Source of the DNA: Pseudeuparius sepicola
Lineage: Eukaryota; Arthropoda; Insecta; Coleoptera; Anthribidae
Length of the DNA stretch: 64,000 bases
Assembly (NCBI GenBank): GCA_963920635.1
Contig: OY987304.1
Span: 32,488,365-32,552,364 of the forward strand
Direction of reading: 5' to 3'
Part shown: piece after piece, positions 1-11,869 of the stretch
Layout: every line of letters starts with the position of its first letter
Numbering within the stretch: the first letter of the stretch is position 1
Notes under the pieces: model-generated
What the model was told of the DNA's origin: nothing
Database searches by the model: none
What the model saw: only the letters and a program-made list of their open reading frames with translations
Program-made: the position numbers and the translations under genes

Positions 1-941
1 AATAATTTTTTTATGTTGTTTGTGATTTTTGAGATATGACATAAACTTGTGTTTTTTAAATGTAAATCATAGTTGGGCATTTTTTGAGATGTGCAAAGAT
101 ATAATACTCGGCATAGTTATTATAAAAAATAAAAGAGCTGGCTAATTTTCTGTTTTTTTTTTAATTTTCACATAGTCAGCCATAGAATATTTTCATAATT
201 ACGTTCTTACTTCAAACTTTCAAATATTTTATTTATAGCTGGTAACAAAATGTCACAAAATAATACAAAAATTAAAAAACTCAAATTCAAATTATTATTA
301 TTTTAAAAGGTCACCTTTTAAAATAAAAAGGTGTTCAAACAATCCACCATTATTATTTATGCAAATATTGCACCTTTTTAAAACTGAATTTGTCGCCTTT
401 CTTAGAGAGCGCCTGTCAATACTGGCAATTGCTTCTAAAACAGCTGCTCTTAATTCAACACTTCAATACTTTATTTTGTACTCTTCTCCACAAAAAGGAA
501 TCCAAAACAGACAAATCGGTGGATTGGGGCGGCCAGGAAATAGGTCTATTTCTCCCTATCCAAATTTTGATAGAGCTGATCTAGGTAATTTCTTACGGGC
601 AAATAATTATGTGGTGGACCTCCATTATGATAATTTCTGTTTTATTTTGTTACATTTTGTTACCAGCTAAAAATAAAATATTTGAATGTTTGAAGTATGT
701 CTAATTATAAAATAGAACGTAATTATGAAAATATTCCATATAGCTTACAATGTGAAAATTAAAAAAAAAATCAGAAAATTAGACATAGCTCTTTTATTTT
801 TTATAATAACTATGCCGAGTATTATATCTTTGGAAAGCCCAAAAATGGCCGATTTGATAAGGCCACAGCCAACTATGATTTACATTTAAAAAAACACAAG
901 TTTGTGTCATATCTCAAAATCACAAACAACATAAAAAAATT
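1..941. mobile_element. Fold-back (long inverted repeat) element
   Basis: Bases 1-274 reappear as the reverse complement at 632-941. The outer ends match (TTTTATGTTGTTTGTGATTT against its complement near 920-940), and so do internal blocks such as the ATAATACTCGGCATAGTTAT stretch. Arms are about 275-310 bp around a 350-bp loop that starts with a short TTTTAAAAGG palindrome at 301-323. No transposase is visible. The left end coincides with the window edge, so its true start and any target duplication cannot be judged. Short open frames inside are chance readings of the arms and loop. Confidence 0.85.
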
Positions 942-3640
942 GGATAGGATTATCTTATTAAGCCCAAAATTATCTACAATTTTTGTTTTAACAGTTTTTC
1001 TGTATAATCAGAAAGAACGGAGCTACAGAGAACGGATGAAATAGCAAAAAATCACTCTTTTCAAAATATCTAGTGAGCCATGAACTTTTCTAAAAATCCA
1101 AAGGAGGCATTACATTGAGCATTCAAAACCGCTATTCTTTTCCCATTTAACCTTTGTTCTAGCTCTGCTAGTTTTCGAGATCCTCATAGTGGTCATCGAA
1201 AAAACTCACCCTGTATATTGCCAAACGCAAAAGCTTGACCTTGATGGCATGTTACATGTTACAATCATCCAAGCAGTACAATCGGCCAGCACGATTATTT
1301 TTTTTTCCATTTTGGCGGGCGCCGGGCGTGCTAATTAATTTAATATATACAGTCATGGGGGGGGGGGTTGAACCCCCTAACCCCCCCTTATATACGGCTC
1401 TGGGTACTGGCAAAGGATCTGTGCTCAGTTGTTGTAATTCTTCGTTGAAACTAAAAACAAAATAAGATAGATTAAATAAATGTTCTATACTGTGTTATTA
1501 TGACCCAAATATTGTTAATTGTACTCGACTGTATAATTCTGTTAGCTGTATGTTCATTGGAAAACTTAATTCCTAATATTTCGTTAATGAAAATAAAATT
1601 TAAATATAATAATGCTTGTGCAATATTAACACAATTTCCGAAATATTTTATTGCTCTCCAAATTGAAAACATCTCACAAATATAAGCATTACCGGAGCCG
1701 TCCTTAATGATTTTGTCCCCCGATTTTACAACCCTGGTGTTTTATCGTCCAATAAATCTTCGTTGGCTCCCATAGCTGATTTTTTACGACCAATAATATG
1801 TTCCGCTGTATTTAAGCTTTATTTGTGGCCCAGCTTGTAACCGTTTAACTGTAAATCATGTGCCGAATACCGGACGAGTTATAATAACTGCGTTATAAAA
1901 TGACGTCCCAGGGGTGAATGTCCAAAACACATTGATTTTAATTGTCACGTTTTCTAATCTGTTAATTCTTTCAGATGGGCAGTTATGTATTAATAATTTT
2001 CACTCTCACAACACAATATGCCTTAGAATACCTCAGAAGCCGCCACGTGGCTGTGCGTGGAATTATTATTATTATATCTCGGCTGCAGTGGCATATCCGT
2101 CTAGTCAGACTTCCCTTAGGAACTACGAGTACTTTAGTTGAAAAACGTGGTAATCTGATTGAGAGTGAATAGGACAATAATAATTAGTGAAGCACGCAGG
2201 TAAATTTATTAAATAGCAATACCACAAAGTAATTTGAAAATAATTTTGTTTAAATTTTAGAGAGTTTAGTTGAGAATGAGCGGCATTTAGTAGGTATAAA
2301 ATGCTTTTGGATTGTTTTTTGAAAGATTTTACTATATATACCTTACAACGCAGATACCTATTTGGGTTTATGCTTATTATGTCTGCATTTTATTTTAACT
2401 GTTTATAAGTGGAATGCAAGTTCTTGAAATGGCTTTTGTGTAAATATCCCCATGTCTGTTTCTCGTCCTCGTCTTTTCAATAACAATAATGCTCAAGCAA
2501 AGATTACGGGTCTTTTCCGAGAAGCAAGCAAGCACCTTTGGGAGCTGTGTAAACTGCAGAGCGGTACCGCCATTTATCAGTTGGTCCCAAAAGGTTTACA
2601 ACTAATTTCGTATTACCTACGCTTCCCAACTGACCGTCGTTTGTGCTAAACATGTGGTTTTGCTTCCGCGTACGAAATTTCCGAAATGGTGGTAATTTGC
2701 ATTTCAATACCATATAACAACATGATATAGACAAGAAACGCAACAAAGCATATACAGGGTGTTCCTGTATGAATGGACAAAATAAGAAAGTAAGAAAGAC
2801 AAAACGCACAGAACCAAAGAAAAACCAAACACTTATTATTTATCTTCAAACGTCACTAATGGAATACGAAGCAGGTAGGTACATTAATACAAATATACCT
2901 ACATATACTACTAAAAGTTGAATATTCCTGCAGAGGCAGAAATTAGGTAGGTACCTAATTCGCTCTCAGGAGAAAAAGTGTTGCTAGGATAGCACTAATC
3001 AAGGCTCTCTAAATATTTGTTTAAATCCTATAATATGCGGGCATGGATATATAAGTGTAAGTACTTGACGAGCTTTGTTTTGTGAAAAATATAATATGAT
3101 AAATAGTGCATTTTACTTTGATACCTAAATCGCAATAAAACTTATATCGTTTTAAAATGTAAGCATTGTTCTTTATTATGCGTTATATATTATGTTTGAA
3201 AGGGAAATCTAATAGGAGTTCATGTTGGTTTTGTGTCATCCATACCTATGTAGTTAAATAATGTCTAAACTGCAAACTTGTAACATCATTAGTGATAATA
3301 GAAAAAATTTCCAGAGTTCCATTCATGTACGGGCTGTGTTAATAACTCTTTTAATTAAGTATATATACATATTAATTATCAAGTGTTCGAATTCTAATAT
3401 TTTTTTAGTTTTTGTATACAGATATTTCAAACACGATAATTATTATTACCGAATTTTATATCAGCGCCGTAGTTGACTTTCTCGTTGGAGGAGGGGGTTC
3501 ACAAATTTAAAAAATGAAATGTAATCGTTTAAAGGAACGAAAAAAAATCTAAGCAACTTTGTATGAGCAGAAAATATATTTAACTTTTGCATATAACACG
3601 TTTTTCTGACCAGTGTGCCACCAATAAAAATTGGTTTTGA
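942..3640. other. A+T-rich stretch with no recognised gene
   Basis: Nothing recognisable as a gene. It contains an ACCCTGTATA fragment near 1210, an 11-G run at 1357-1367 followed by C-runs, and a TACAGGGTG fragment at 2754. An open frame at 1914-2141 begins with a hydrophobic stretch and a neighbouring frame follows a TTTCAG at about 1970, but neither reads like a known protein. Confidence 0.5.
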
Positions 3641-3702
3641 GATGCCCACTTAGAAATTATTGCTTTTTTAGATGGCCACTTAGCAATTATTGCTTTTTTA
3701 GA
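3641..3702. repeat. Tandem duplication of about 30 bp
   Basis: A unit containing CCACTTAG.AATTATTGCTTTTTTAGAT occurs twice in direct succession with two or three differences. It is a simple local duplication. Confidence 0.8.
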
Positions 3703-4427
3703 TCGGGTAGGTATTCAAAATAAACATTCGTTGCAGGCCAATTTTTTGAGAAATATTTGACGAATGGTCTAAATGTCATAAGATGTATTTTTTAAATTTT
3801 TTTTGAGGAAAAAAGTGGGGTGCAACTGCATATTATATGAGATTTGATTGGAATGCTAAAAAAGATTATGAATGATAACTACCTATACATAAAACTAAAT
3901 ATCGTTAGAATATTATGCAGGTCAAAAGAAAGCTAAAAAACGCAAAAAAGAAAGAGTGTGTAAAAATACTATCAAAGTGTTGCTCATTTCAAATGCTTCA
4001 CAAAAGCCTATAGTACTGAGATATTTTTTTAATAACCTTGTAAATTAACGACTGTATCTTGATCAGATCCCTGATAGTTTTGCACGTAGTCATTTTTTCA
4101 ATCATCAAAATGCGTCTACATTTCGCGAAATAATAACAAAAGTAACATATTTATTACACAATATGCATCTTGTACCTAGCTATATCGACTTCAAAGAAAA
4201 TTATTGTGATTAATATACTGAATAGTTTATAAATTTATTTAAGCCAGGAAGACCGTCATAATTATATTGTTACATACATTTTGCTGTATTTCTCGTCAAC
4301 TCATTGGCAGCTGTGCAAACTGTTTTCCTTAAATTTATCTCAAGCGGAGAGATTTTGCCAATGGCTTTATTTTATACCTAAACCATTTATTAAACTATTC
4401 CAATTTTTAACCATCCTGAATAAAAAT
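3703..4427. other. A+T-rich stretch, nothing recognised
   Basis: No coding, RNA or repeat signal could be recognised. Open frames are short and of ordinary A+T-rich composition. Confidence 0.5.
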
Positions 4428-4605
4428 AATAATAACAGAGATTTATTTATACGTCCTATCAAACAAATAATTAAATAGATAAATAAATAAAAAAGGAAAT
4501 AAACAAACAAATAAATAAATTAGCAAATAAATAAATAAATTACCTAGTAAATAAATAAATACATAAATAAATAATAAATTAATTTAAATTAAATAATAAA
4601 TTATG
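4428..4605. repeat. AAAT microsatellite region
   Basis: Dense imperfect AAAT/AAAC tetranucleotide runs (AAATAAATAAAT with interruptions) grading into TTAAATTAAATAATAAATT. Confidence 0.9.
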
Positions 4606-6596
4606 AGGCTTTAATATGAGTTTATTTTACCGAGAAAAGAGTTTAGTTCAGTCCATGTTTGCTTTGTGAACTAATACAGATTAAGTACAAAATAATAGCT
4701 TTGCGAAGATGGTATAGCGCTCGCATGTTAGGTAGATATTTTTCACTAAACGGTGGTTCACGATTATGTACCAGCTTATTACGCAGCTCATAAAGTTTAC
4801 AGTAACGCACGCTTTTAAGGTTATATAGGAATTAACACTTTAGGAAATTTCTCGTAACCGATAAGTATACGCATACCGGTTTACACAATGCGTTTTTATC
4901 AAGATTAATTTAAGAGCAAACATAATGTTTGTTATTTTTGGTCAAAGTTGGCCTGATGACTATTAGGCATTATATCAATTATTGTTCACAAAGAATGCGA
5001 GGTTAATTGAAGATTAATGCACCTTCTACCTACTTCACTTAAAAGAAATTCGCTTAAAGAATAATTACGAAAATAACTACCTATATCGGTTGTTCCGGAC
5101 AAAAATCCATTTCAGTATTTTATCTTGTGAGATACATATTTGTTGCTTCTAAAAGTGCCTACCTGTATCTGACCCTTTTTTGTAAACAGCGCTGACCCCA
5201 TCGACTGATTTGACACGGGTGTGTACCTGTGAACTAACCTGTTATTTGGGTTCCGAAAATTGGCCCCAGATAGGTAAGCTGCTAAGGTCAAGCCAGGTAA
5301 AAATGCGCTTTTAAAAGCTCGTTTCGTGCGTGACATTTCTTCTCAAAGGTGAATTAGGTACGTTAACGCATGGGTTTCCAAAAACACTCTAATTACCTAA
5401 TTAAATTTAATCTGCAGTAGATATCCATTAATAAAAGCCTAAGAAATTGGAGACTTTATATGACACGTCCTAAAAGTCTATAATAAGAAAATCAAAAGAT
5501 TATGTCCTAATTTATTCGTACAACATAATTACCAGATACGGAGTTCCTGAAGACTCAGTTAATACCAGCTGAAGTTGAAAACATAATGTAAGATCGTGAG
5601 TGTCGCTGACGACACACTGATTCAGTAAATCTCTGATACGTGACTATCCTTATACAAAATTATCGTCTAGAGCGATTTTTAAAATATCATTTAATGGTTC
5701 CAGTTTAACAAGCCAGCACTAAATTATGACACAACCTACATTTACTTTGCATGTCCTATTATCATGATATCATAATAGAGGTACCTACTGTGCTTTTGCG
5801 ATGAGACTCGTGAAGTGCTTGAATTAAAGGTTATAGATTTTGAAAGTGTTTTCTTAAAATATATACACCAAATTTTGGCATCTTCAAACTAAAATTAGAC
5901 GATGCCCAACAGAAACAAATCCACTATGATAAACGCGATCCTTTTAGAGACACAGTAAGTTATTGAGTTAGTCATGAAAGAAAAAATCACGGAATGACGA
6001 TTGGTGTGATACATTTGAAATTATGACAGCTAATATTCCTAATAATAAACATTGTTCTCAAACTAGGTACTATATTCCGCTTATTACTACTAATTATTAC
6101 ATATAAACAATTATGAAATAAAAAAAGGAAAAATAGGTAAGTGTTAAATAGTACTGTTAGACCATAACGTCATGTAGACATCAGTACGCTTATCTAAATG
6201 ACACCTTTGAAATTTTAAGGTCCATAACTGAGATGAAATTTCTCGCGCAGGTCACCTTCTCGCGCAGTGCCAATAAGAAGGGGTTAGAATTCCCTCTTGT
6301 CCCTCGACTTGACAGTGACTTTTAGTTAGTTTATATATTTGGTTCCTGTTTACGTATGTCGTCTCCGAGGTCGTCTCTAATCCGTAAATTGGAAGATGAA
6401 CTCTTTGTTTTGAACTTTAGTTAAACAAATACAAAAGAAAAAGCGTTTTTGCATTATGCTTGTAGACCTTAGCTAAATATACAAATTAAACTATGTCAAC
6501 TGTAGCATGGTCTTTATGTTTAACCTTGAGTAAACCTTTTACATTTCCCTCTTCAGCGACCCATCCGTCCATAATTCTCTTGATCTATGCGAAACC
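4606..6596. other. A+T-rich stretch, nothing recognised
   Basis: No gene, RNA or clear repeat. Short open frames such as 5112-5336 on the minus strand show no recognisable protein. Confidence 0.5.
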
Positions 6597-7150
6597 ATTC
6601 ACTGCGATCGCGTCCGTCTCCTAACCGTCGGCAACGAATCAAAACATCACCCTGGGGCCGATCGGGCCGAGAGCGATGGAAGGCACCGAAAGGCCAATTA
6701 ACCTCCGCGCCGGTGACGTAAGCCGGCAACAGGTGATAATGAGGTGGATATTAGCAGGCCGTTGCGCGGTCCAACTTATGGAATTGAAAACGTAGAAGAA
6801 AAAGATGAATAACGAGCAACCAATCTGTATCGAGAGATGCACGCAAGTGATTATGTTTTCCATGATATCTTCATTTTTCGCCATCAGATTTTATAATTTT
6901 TTTGACAATACCCTAGAATAGAAAGGTTACGATAAAGGCAAGACTTGAATCAATGTATTTTTTAAAAGCTGTAGGGGAGAGTGGTGGAATGGCGGCCCCC
7001 TAATCAATTTTGAAGACCATTGACACATCTTCGTTTCAATAACACGAGATGGCGCTGGATGAAGCGGCGGCCAACAATATAGGCGCTGGCGAGAAAATTG
7101 ACGGCCGGAATTACCCCAGAGGCCGGCATTCTCCCACTCTTCCATATAGG
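6597..7150. promoter_or_regulatory. G+C-rich island, possible conserved regulatory DNA
   Basis: Against the A+T-rich background, 6597-6780 and 6980-7135 are markedly G+C-rich and non-repetitive. They contain E-box-like CAGGTG, homeodomain-like TAATCAAT and AATTAA, and a CRE-like TGACGT. No open frame reads like a protein. Reading this as a cis-regulatory element is inference from composition and motif density only. Confidence 0.3.
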
Positions 7151-7193
7151 GTTTACTGTATTCTGTAGTAGAAATACAGAAAGAGACTGAAAC

Positions 7194-7231
7194 CATTGAG
7201 TAAAGGAATAATTTTATTCCTTTACTCAATG
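7194..7231. repeat. Perfect 38-bp palindrome
   Basis: CATTGAGTAAAGGAATAA is followed after TT by its exact complement, giving an 18-bp stem with a 2-base loop. There is no T-run terminator or neighbouring gene. It may be the relic of a small hairpin element. Confidence 0.85.
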
Positions 7232-7589
7232 CTGAAACCTAAAAGAGAGAATCCTTGGCCAACCGGTGAGACGATTCGTCTTCCAATAATGTCAGCATGC
7301 GTGCCTTGGTGCAAAATTTTAGATATTATGTGAATAATGTTCTATGTGGACGGTCTAACTCTAAATATTTCTCAGTAGAAATGGACCAAGGTTTTTGAGA
7401 GGCATTTTTCTTTATGACAGATACATGATCATGCCAAGAGAGTTTACTAAGGCACAACCTACAGGACATCCACGAAATATGTCAAATTGAGACCTGCTTT
7501 CGTTACTTATTATCTGAGCGAAAAATTAATGTCGAACAGCACTGTATACTTTAGAACAATGTATGTTATAAGACCGGGACCAATACTAT

Positions 7590-8478
7590 ATTAAAGACCT
7601 GTGCATGGCGCTGATTCAAGTTTCAAGCGATCGCCACTATGGCGCCACACGACGAAAAAATCGACAGGGTGGATTAAAGCAAAAAACACCATTGTTGGAG
7701 AATTTTTTTATAAAATAAAACCATAGAAAAGAGTGTTACAACGAATTTAACATCCAAAACGAAATAAAATACTTGTTTGTTATGTTCCTTTAATTTGATA
7801 AGCTTACATGGCATACATTCATAGATTTGATTAAGAAAAGCTAGTCTAAAAGGCAAGCAAGAGTATTTTGGTACCTTTTGGTTTGAAAAGAACTCCATGG
7901 CTAGTTGTAGTGTAAGTATAGAACTCATTAGATTTTTTAGTGTTTTCTTATCTAGTGGACCATTGGTGCGCTTTGGGCTCGGCTTTGGGGCTATAAACAA
8001 AATTTTATATTTTCATTCTTGCATACGTTACAAAATAGTCTTCCAAAATATAATATCCAAAATTCTCGCTTCTTCAACTGGTTGATCAGATCATGACGTA
8101 ATTCCAAAATAGTGTTTATTCTTCCGCAATTCACATAATAGTTTGCGCATTCGATTTTCTTTATGAGCATGGAAATTTCATGTTTTCACAAACAAATCTA
8201 CCTACCTGTGAAAGCTCTGTTAACATGACAAAACTGCGAAATATTGAACGCAAAGGGAATTCGTGACCGTAAAAACACAGAAATGGTAACAAAGCTGGAT
8301 ATTTAAAATATGGGACATTCAAAACGTCAGTGACCTACCTATAACCACAGAATATCACTTTTACCTATAACCGAGGTTATAACCTATAATAAGTCGCCAT
8401 TTTTTTCGTCGAGTAGCGCCACCCCAGTCCGTAAACAACAATGAAATATGACGTCATGCTATGTTACGGGTCTTTAAT
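7590..8478. mobile_element. Possible short-TIR element
   Basis: TATTAAAGACC near 7590 is matched by the complement GGTCTTTAATA at 8470-8479. About 50-70 bp inside each end, GCGCCACACGACGAAAAAAT has an inverted partner near 8400-8420. The interior shows no transposase. The right end abuts the next fold-back exactly. Terminal identity is short, so this call is tentative. Confidence 0.35.
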
Positions 8479-8480
8479 AT

Positions 8481-9723
8481 ACAGGGTGTAACTAAACTCA
8501 TGGTCAAAAATGAAACCACGTATTCTTGGAGTCAAAATAAGGGCACATCTTCATATATTTTTTTCCTACGGGTCATAGTTTTTTTTATACAGAGCGTAGA
8601 AATTTAGAGAAAAATACACATATTTCTTAGTATCTCTAGAAGTATACGAGATATTTTCTTCAAACTTGGCGTGTTACATGAGCGGATGAGTTGTAAAATT
8701 TAAGGTTAATATTAAGCTTGTGAGGCCCCCAGTTGCAAAGATACAGGGTGTTATTAAAATTAATTAGTTCAGACAAATATGAATACTCTGTATAATCGCA
8801 TTTTTTTAATTTGTTTTGAATGGTAAATTCAATGGTTAACAAAAAGTATCTCTTAGTATTTTTTCATATTCTCAGCCGTTTTTTAATTATTTTTAAAGAA
8901 CGGCAATGCTGCAATAAAAAAGTAGTCACTTTAAGAATAAATCTAACAATCTGTGGATGGTGGATGTCAATTAAACTTGGCATTATTTGAATCATTTGGC
9001 TGCCAACTTTGCACCTTAGTATCAATATTTTGAAAAATTATATTTTCATTTGAAGAATTGACTGATATGCACTTTTGCTATGGACTTGCGAATGGCAATA
9101 ATAAACATGCGGAAACGCATAGTTGCGTGTAGTGAAAGAGACGGCGGTCATTTCGAACATTTAATAATTTAATTTTCTAATAGCAATACGTTTCTTTTAT
9201 TATTGTTTTTGCTTTTGTATTTTGTTAAATAAAGTTTAATTAATTGACATCCACAGTTTGATAGATTTATTCTTAAATTGACTATTGTTCACTGCAGCGT
9301 TGCAGTTCTTTAAAAATAATTAAGAAACGGCTGCGAATATGAAAAAATACTAAGAGATACTTTTTGTTAACCATTCTATTCACCACTCAAAACAAATTAA
9401 AAAAATGCGATTATACAGGGTATTCATATTTTTCTGAACTAATTAATTTTACTAACACCCTGTATCTCCGCAACTGGGAGCCTCAGAAGCTTCATGTCAA
9501 TCTTAAGTTTGACGGCTCATCTGCTCATGTGACACGCCAAGTTTGAAGAAAATATCTCGTATACTTCTAGAAATACTAAGAAATATGTGTATTTTTCTCC
9601 AAACTTCTACGCTCTGTACAAAAAAACTATGGCCCGTAGGAGAAAAAAATATATGAAGTGCCCTTATTTTGACTCCAAGAATACGTGGTTTCATTTTTGA
9701 CCATCAGTTTAGTTACACCCTGT
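8481..9723. mobile_element. Fold-back element with ACAGGGTGTAAC ends
   Basis: Left arm 8481-8980 and right arm 9232-9723 are inverted copies of each other. Both ends read ACAGGGTGTAACTAAAC followed by a block containing CACGTATTCTTGGAGTC. Each arm carries a subterminal TACAGGGTGTTATTA-like motif. The loop of about 250 bp (8981-9231) is unique. ATAT lies on both flanks (8477-8480 and 9724-9727), a possible 4-bp target duplication. The two similar short open frames at 8660-8842 (-) and 9364-9546 (+) are simply the two arms read in opposite directions. No transposase is present. Confidence 0.9.
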
Positions 9724-9727
9724 ATAT

Positions 9728-10554
9728 TATATAGTGTCGATCCAGATAAGACAAATTTTGTCATTTGATTAGAAGAGATTCTCTACTAGAAGAGTAGACA
9801 GAAAATATATAAATTCTCTTTGATCTAAGAAAATTCGGCCATATGAGATCCAACAACATATATATAAATATGGTGAACATTCACTTCAAACAGATCATGA
9901 AGACTGTTCGGAAATAAATAATGCTGCTGGTTAAAGTGTTGCAGAAAATACAATTTGTTCATTTCTTGTTGATAATAGCAATTGGCAGTTTAAAAAACCG
10001 ACTTACATTTGATTGCATACTGATAGACAAAATTGATCTGGGCAATGATTATTTTAAGTATCAATTGGATGCTTTACTATCTACCAGCGTTTTGAGGGGT
10101 TATCAGAATGAAAACTATGTGTCAATGATAGTGCATACAGACGCAGGCCATATTTAAACTGTTGATGACGGATCAGACACTCAAATTTGCAACGCGCATC
10201 ATCAACTCAAAAAGTTTACTATCTGCAACAGGATCTAAAGAAGTCATTAGCAGATACACTTGTCCTACATTGAAAATCATATCTATCAAGTGATATAAAG
10301 GCCATCTCTTATAATGTTACCTACTTATTTGAAAAAGCCTATAGGAGCCCAGGCAACCTATATTGGATAGGAGTTTCTTATGGAAAAATGGTTGCAAGAA
10401 CCATCGAAATGTGTAGTCTAACGATCAATACTTTCCTTAACTTAAAGCAGTTCGCAATAAAAGAAATCGTAACGTATCCCAGACTGGTCACTAGCTTCCG
10501 CTCATCTTGGGATTTGTATGTACTCTTTACCGCCTTTGTCCTAACCTCACTTTA
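9728..10554. other. Unassigned stretch
   Basis: Two open frames, 9921-10157 and the start of 10388-10771, look slightly protein-like but match no family I recognise. No splice structure supports them. Confidence 0.4.
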
Positions 10555-10795
10555 CCCACCGCCGGGGAACAATGGCATTCCGCGCCCTAAACAGAAGAGC
10601 GTCGCCCAATCACCATCCATCACGGGCGCCCGCGAGAGCGGCAACAGGTGTCCGCGGCAGCGCCTCCCGCGTTTTGTTTCTGCGATTTGCTGCGGCTCCG
10701 CTTATGGTGAGAGGAAGACGGATTCCCTGCCACTGTGCGACGCGCTGCTGGTCGGCCTGCGATGCCGCTGACAGCTGGTGGCATTTTGGGAGATA
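10555..10795. promoter_or_regulatory. G+C-rich island, possible regulatory DNA
   Basis: A sharply G+C-rich, CpG-rich, non-repetitive block with CAGGTG and CAGCTG E-boxes. Two overlapping open frames run across it in the same direction, but they are arginine/serine-rich as expected of any G+C-rich DNA, and neither has a recognisable domain. A regulatory role is inferred only. Confidence 0.3.
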
Positions 10796-10985
10796 CCGAA
10801 TAGGGAGTTTGTTTGTTTATTGTTGTGTGTAGGAAAACATAACCTCAACGGAAATCTACAAAAAGAAAACTTAGTATGAGCAACTTGCATGCACTTGGTG
10901 TATTTCTAGGATCTATCATCAAGCTGACAGTGTCAGAGCCGTTAGGAAAGTTGGTGTTGAGTCTATGTTGCGTCACCGAATAAAA

Positions 10986-11600
10986 ATTTATAATTAAAAA
11001 ATAGTTATTTATGTACCAAGGCACTGAAGTTCAACTTTTTATGACTCATGTGGAGTTTAAATAAACCACATGAGTCATAAAAAGAACTTCAGTGCCGAGG
11101 TACATATTATATTTTTTTTTGAAATCGGAAAAAAAAAATGTTTTATTAGGCAAGAAAATAATAATAAGGGATCACCCGTCCACGAACCGACTACGCGCGG
11201 CGTTGCTTGACTTTACCGATCGCTCTACCTAGGACAAGTATAATGATGTACGGCACCTTCTGACAGAAAAACCAAACTGCTGCTTCTTGTGCAGCCTACA
11301 CAACAAATCTATTGATTTTCAAATTTACTAAAATATGTATACTGAAGGATTGCGCTTCTATAGGAAACAATTTCGCAATGTGTACGAAAAGTTAAATGAG
11401 CCTTTATCAGCCGGGTTTTGAATATTTGGTCACTTTTGACGAGCGATTTCTCCGCGTCTGACGTTTGATGTTTACATCTCGCCAAGGCCTTCTTATTGAA
11501 AAAATCGTACAATAATGAGCTACATTATTGTACGATTTCTGTGCTTTTAATGACGATTTTGGGACATTTTAATGCCGATTTCAAGAAAAGATTATTTATT
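10986..11600 (-). mobile_element. Dispersed repeat with 5S-rRNA-like segment, copy 1
   Basis: The hairpin block is followed at 11169-11231 by a segment that on the minus strand reads GTCAAGCAACGCCGCGCG and then GGACGGGTGATCC. This resembles the 3' half of eukaryotic 5S rRNA (AAGCAGCGUCGGGC...GAUGGGUGACC), which carries the internal pol III promoter. A further 300 bp, including an 11497-11535 hairpin, is shared with copy 2 (57005-60120). This fits a 5S-derived SINE or an element that captured a 5S fragment. Element borders are approximate. Confidence 0.55.
11009..11105. repeat. Hairpin block of the 5S-bearing repeat, copy 1
   Basis: GTACCAAGGCACTGAAGTTC and a following TTTTTATGACTCATGTGG pair with the complementary arm ending in CTTCAGTGCCGAGGTAC, forming stems of about 40 bp. 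The same block recurs at 49074-49200 and 57005-57125, always in the same orientation. Confidence 0.85.
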
Positions 11601-11861
11601 TGACTTAAAAGGCCCGATTACACTGGATTCAACTTTGAAGTCAACGAATGGCACTATTTAGATGTACGAGTATGAGATGAAAAACATCAAGCTATATGAA
11701 ACTGACCTGAACTATAGTAGCAGAGAATGAGAAGTAATGAGAACTATAGAAACGGACCTATTTATATGAAGGAAAAACGCCGACTCGACGCGTGGGAAAG
11801 AGGTCCATACATGGTTTCCAGAAACTAATATCACAGACCTATATAGCTTCGATATGGGTGT
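11601..11861. other. Unique A+T-rich spacer
   Basis: No feature recognised between the 5S-bearing repeat and the hAT-like element. Confidence 0.5.
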
Positions 11862-11869
11862 GTGCTAAT

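Noticed and set aside
1914..2141. Small frame starting with a hydrophobic, signal-peptide-like stretch
   Set aside because: The rest has no cysteine pattern, repeats or recognisable domain, and no supporting splice sites. Chance in A+T-rich DNA.
7194..7231. Rho-independent terminator
   Set aside because: The genome is eukaryotic, no gene is adjacent and there is no functional T-tract.
8660..9546. Two similar small proteins on opposite strands
   Set aside because: They are the two arms of one fold-back read in opposite directions.
10388..10832. Overlapping open frames across a G+C-rich block read as a gene
   Set aside because: Arginine/alanine-rich composition is what any CpG-rich block yields, and two frames are equally open. 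No domain.
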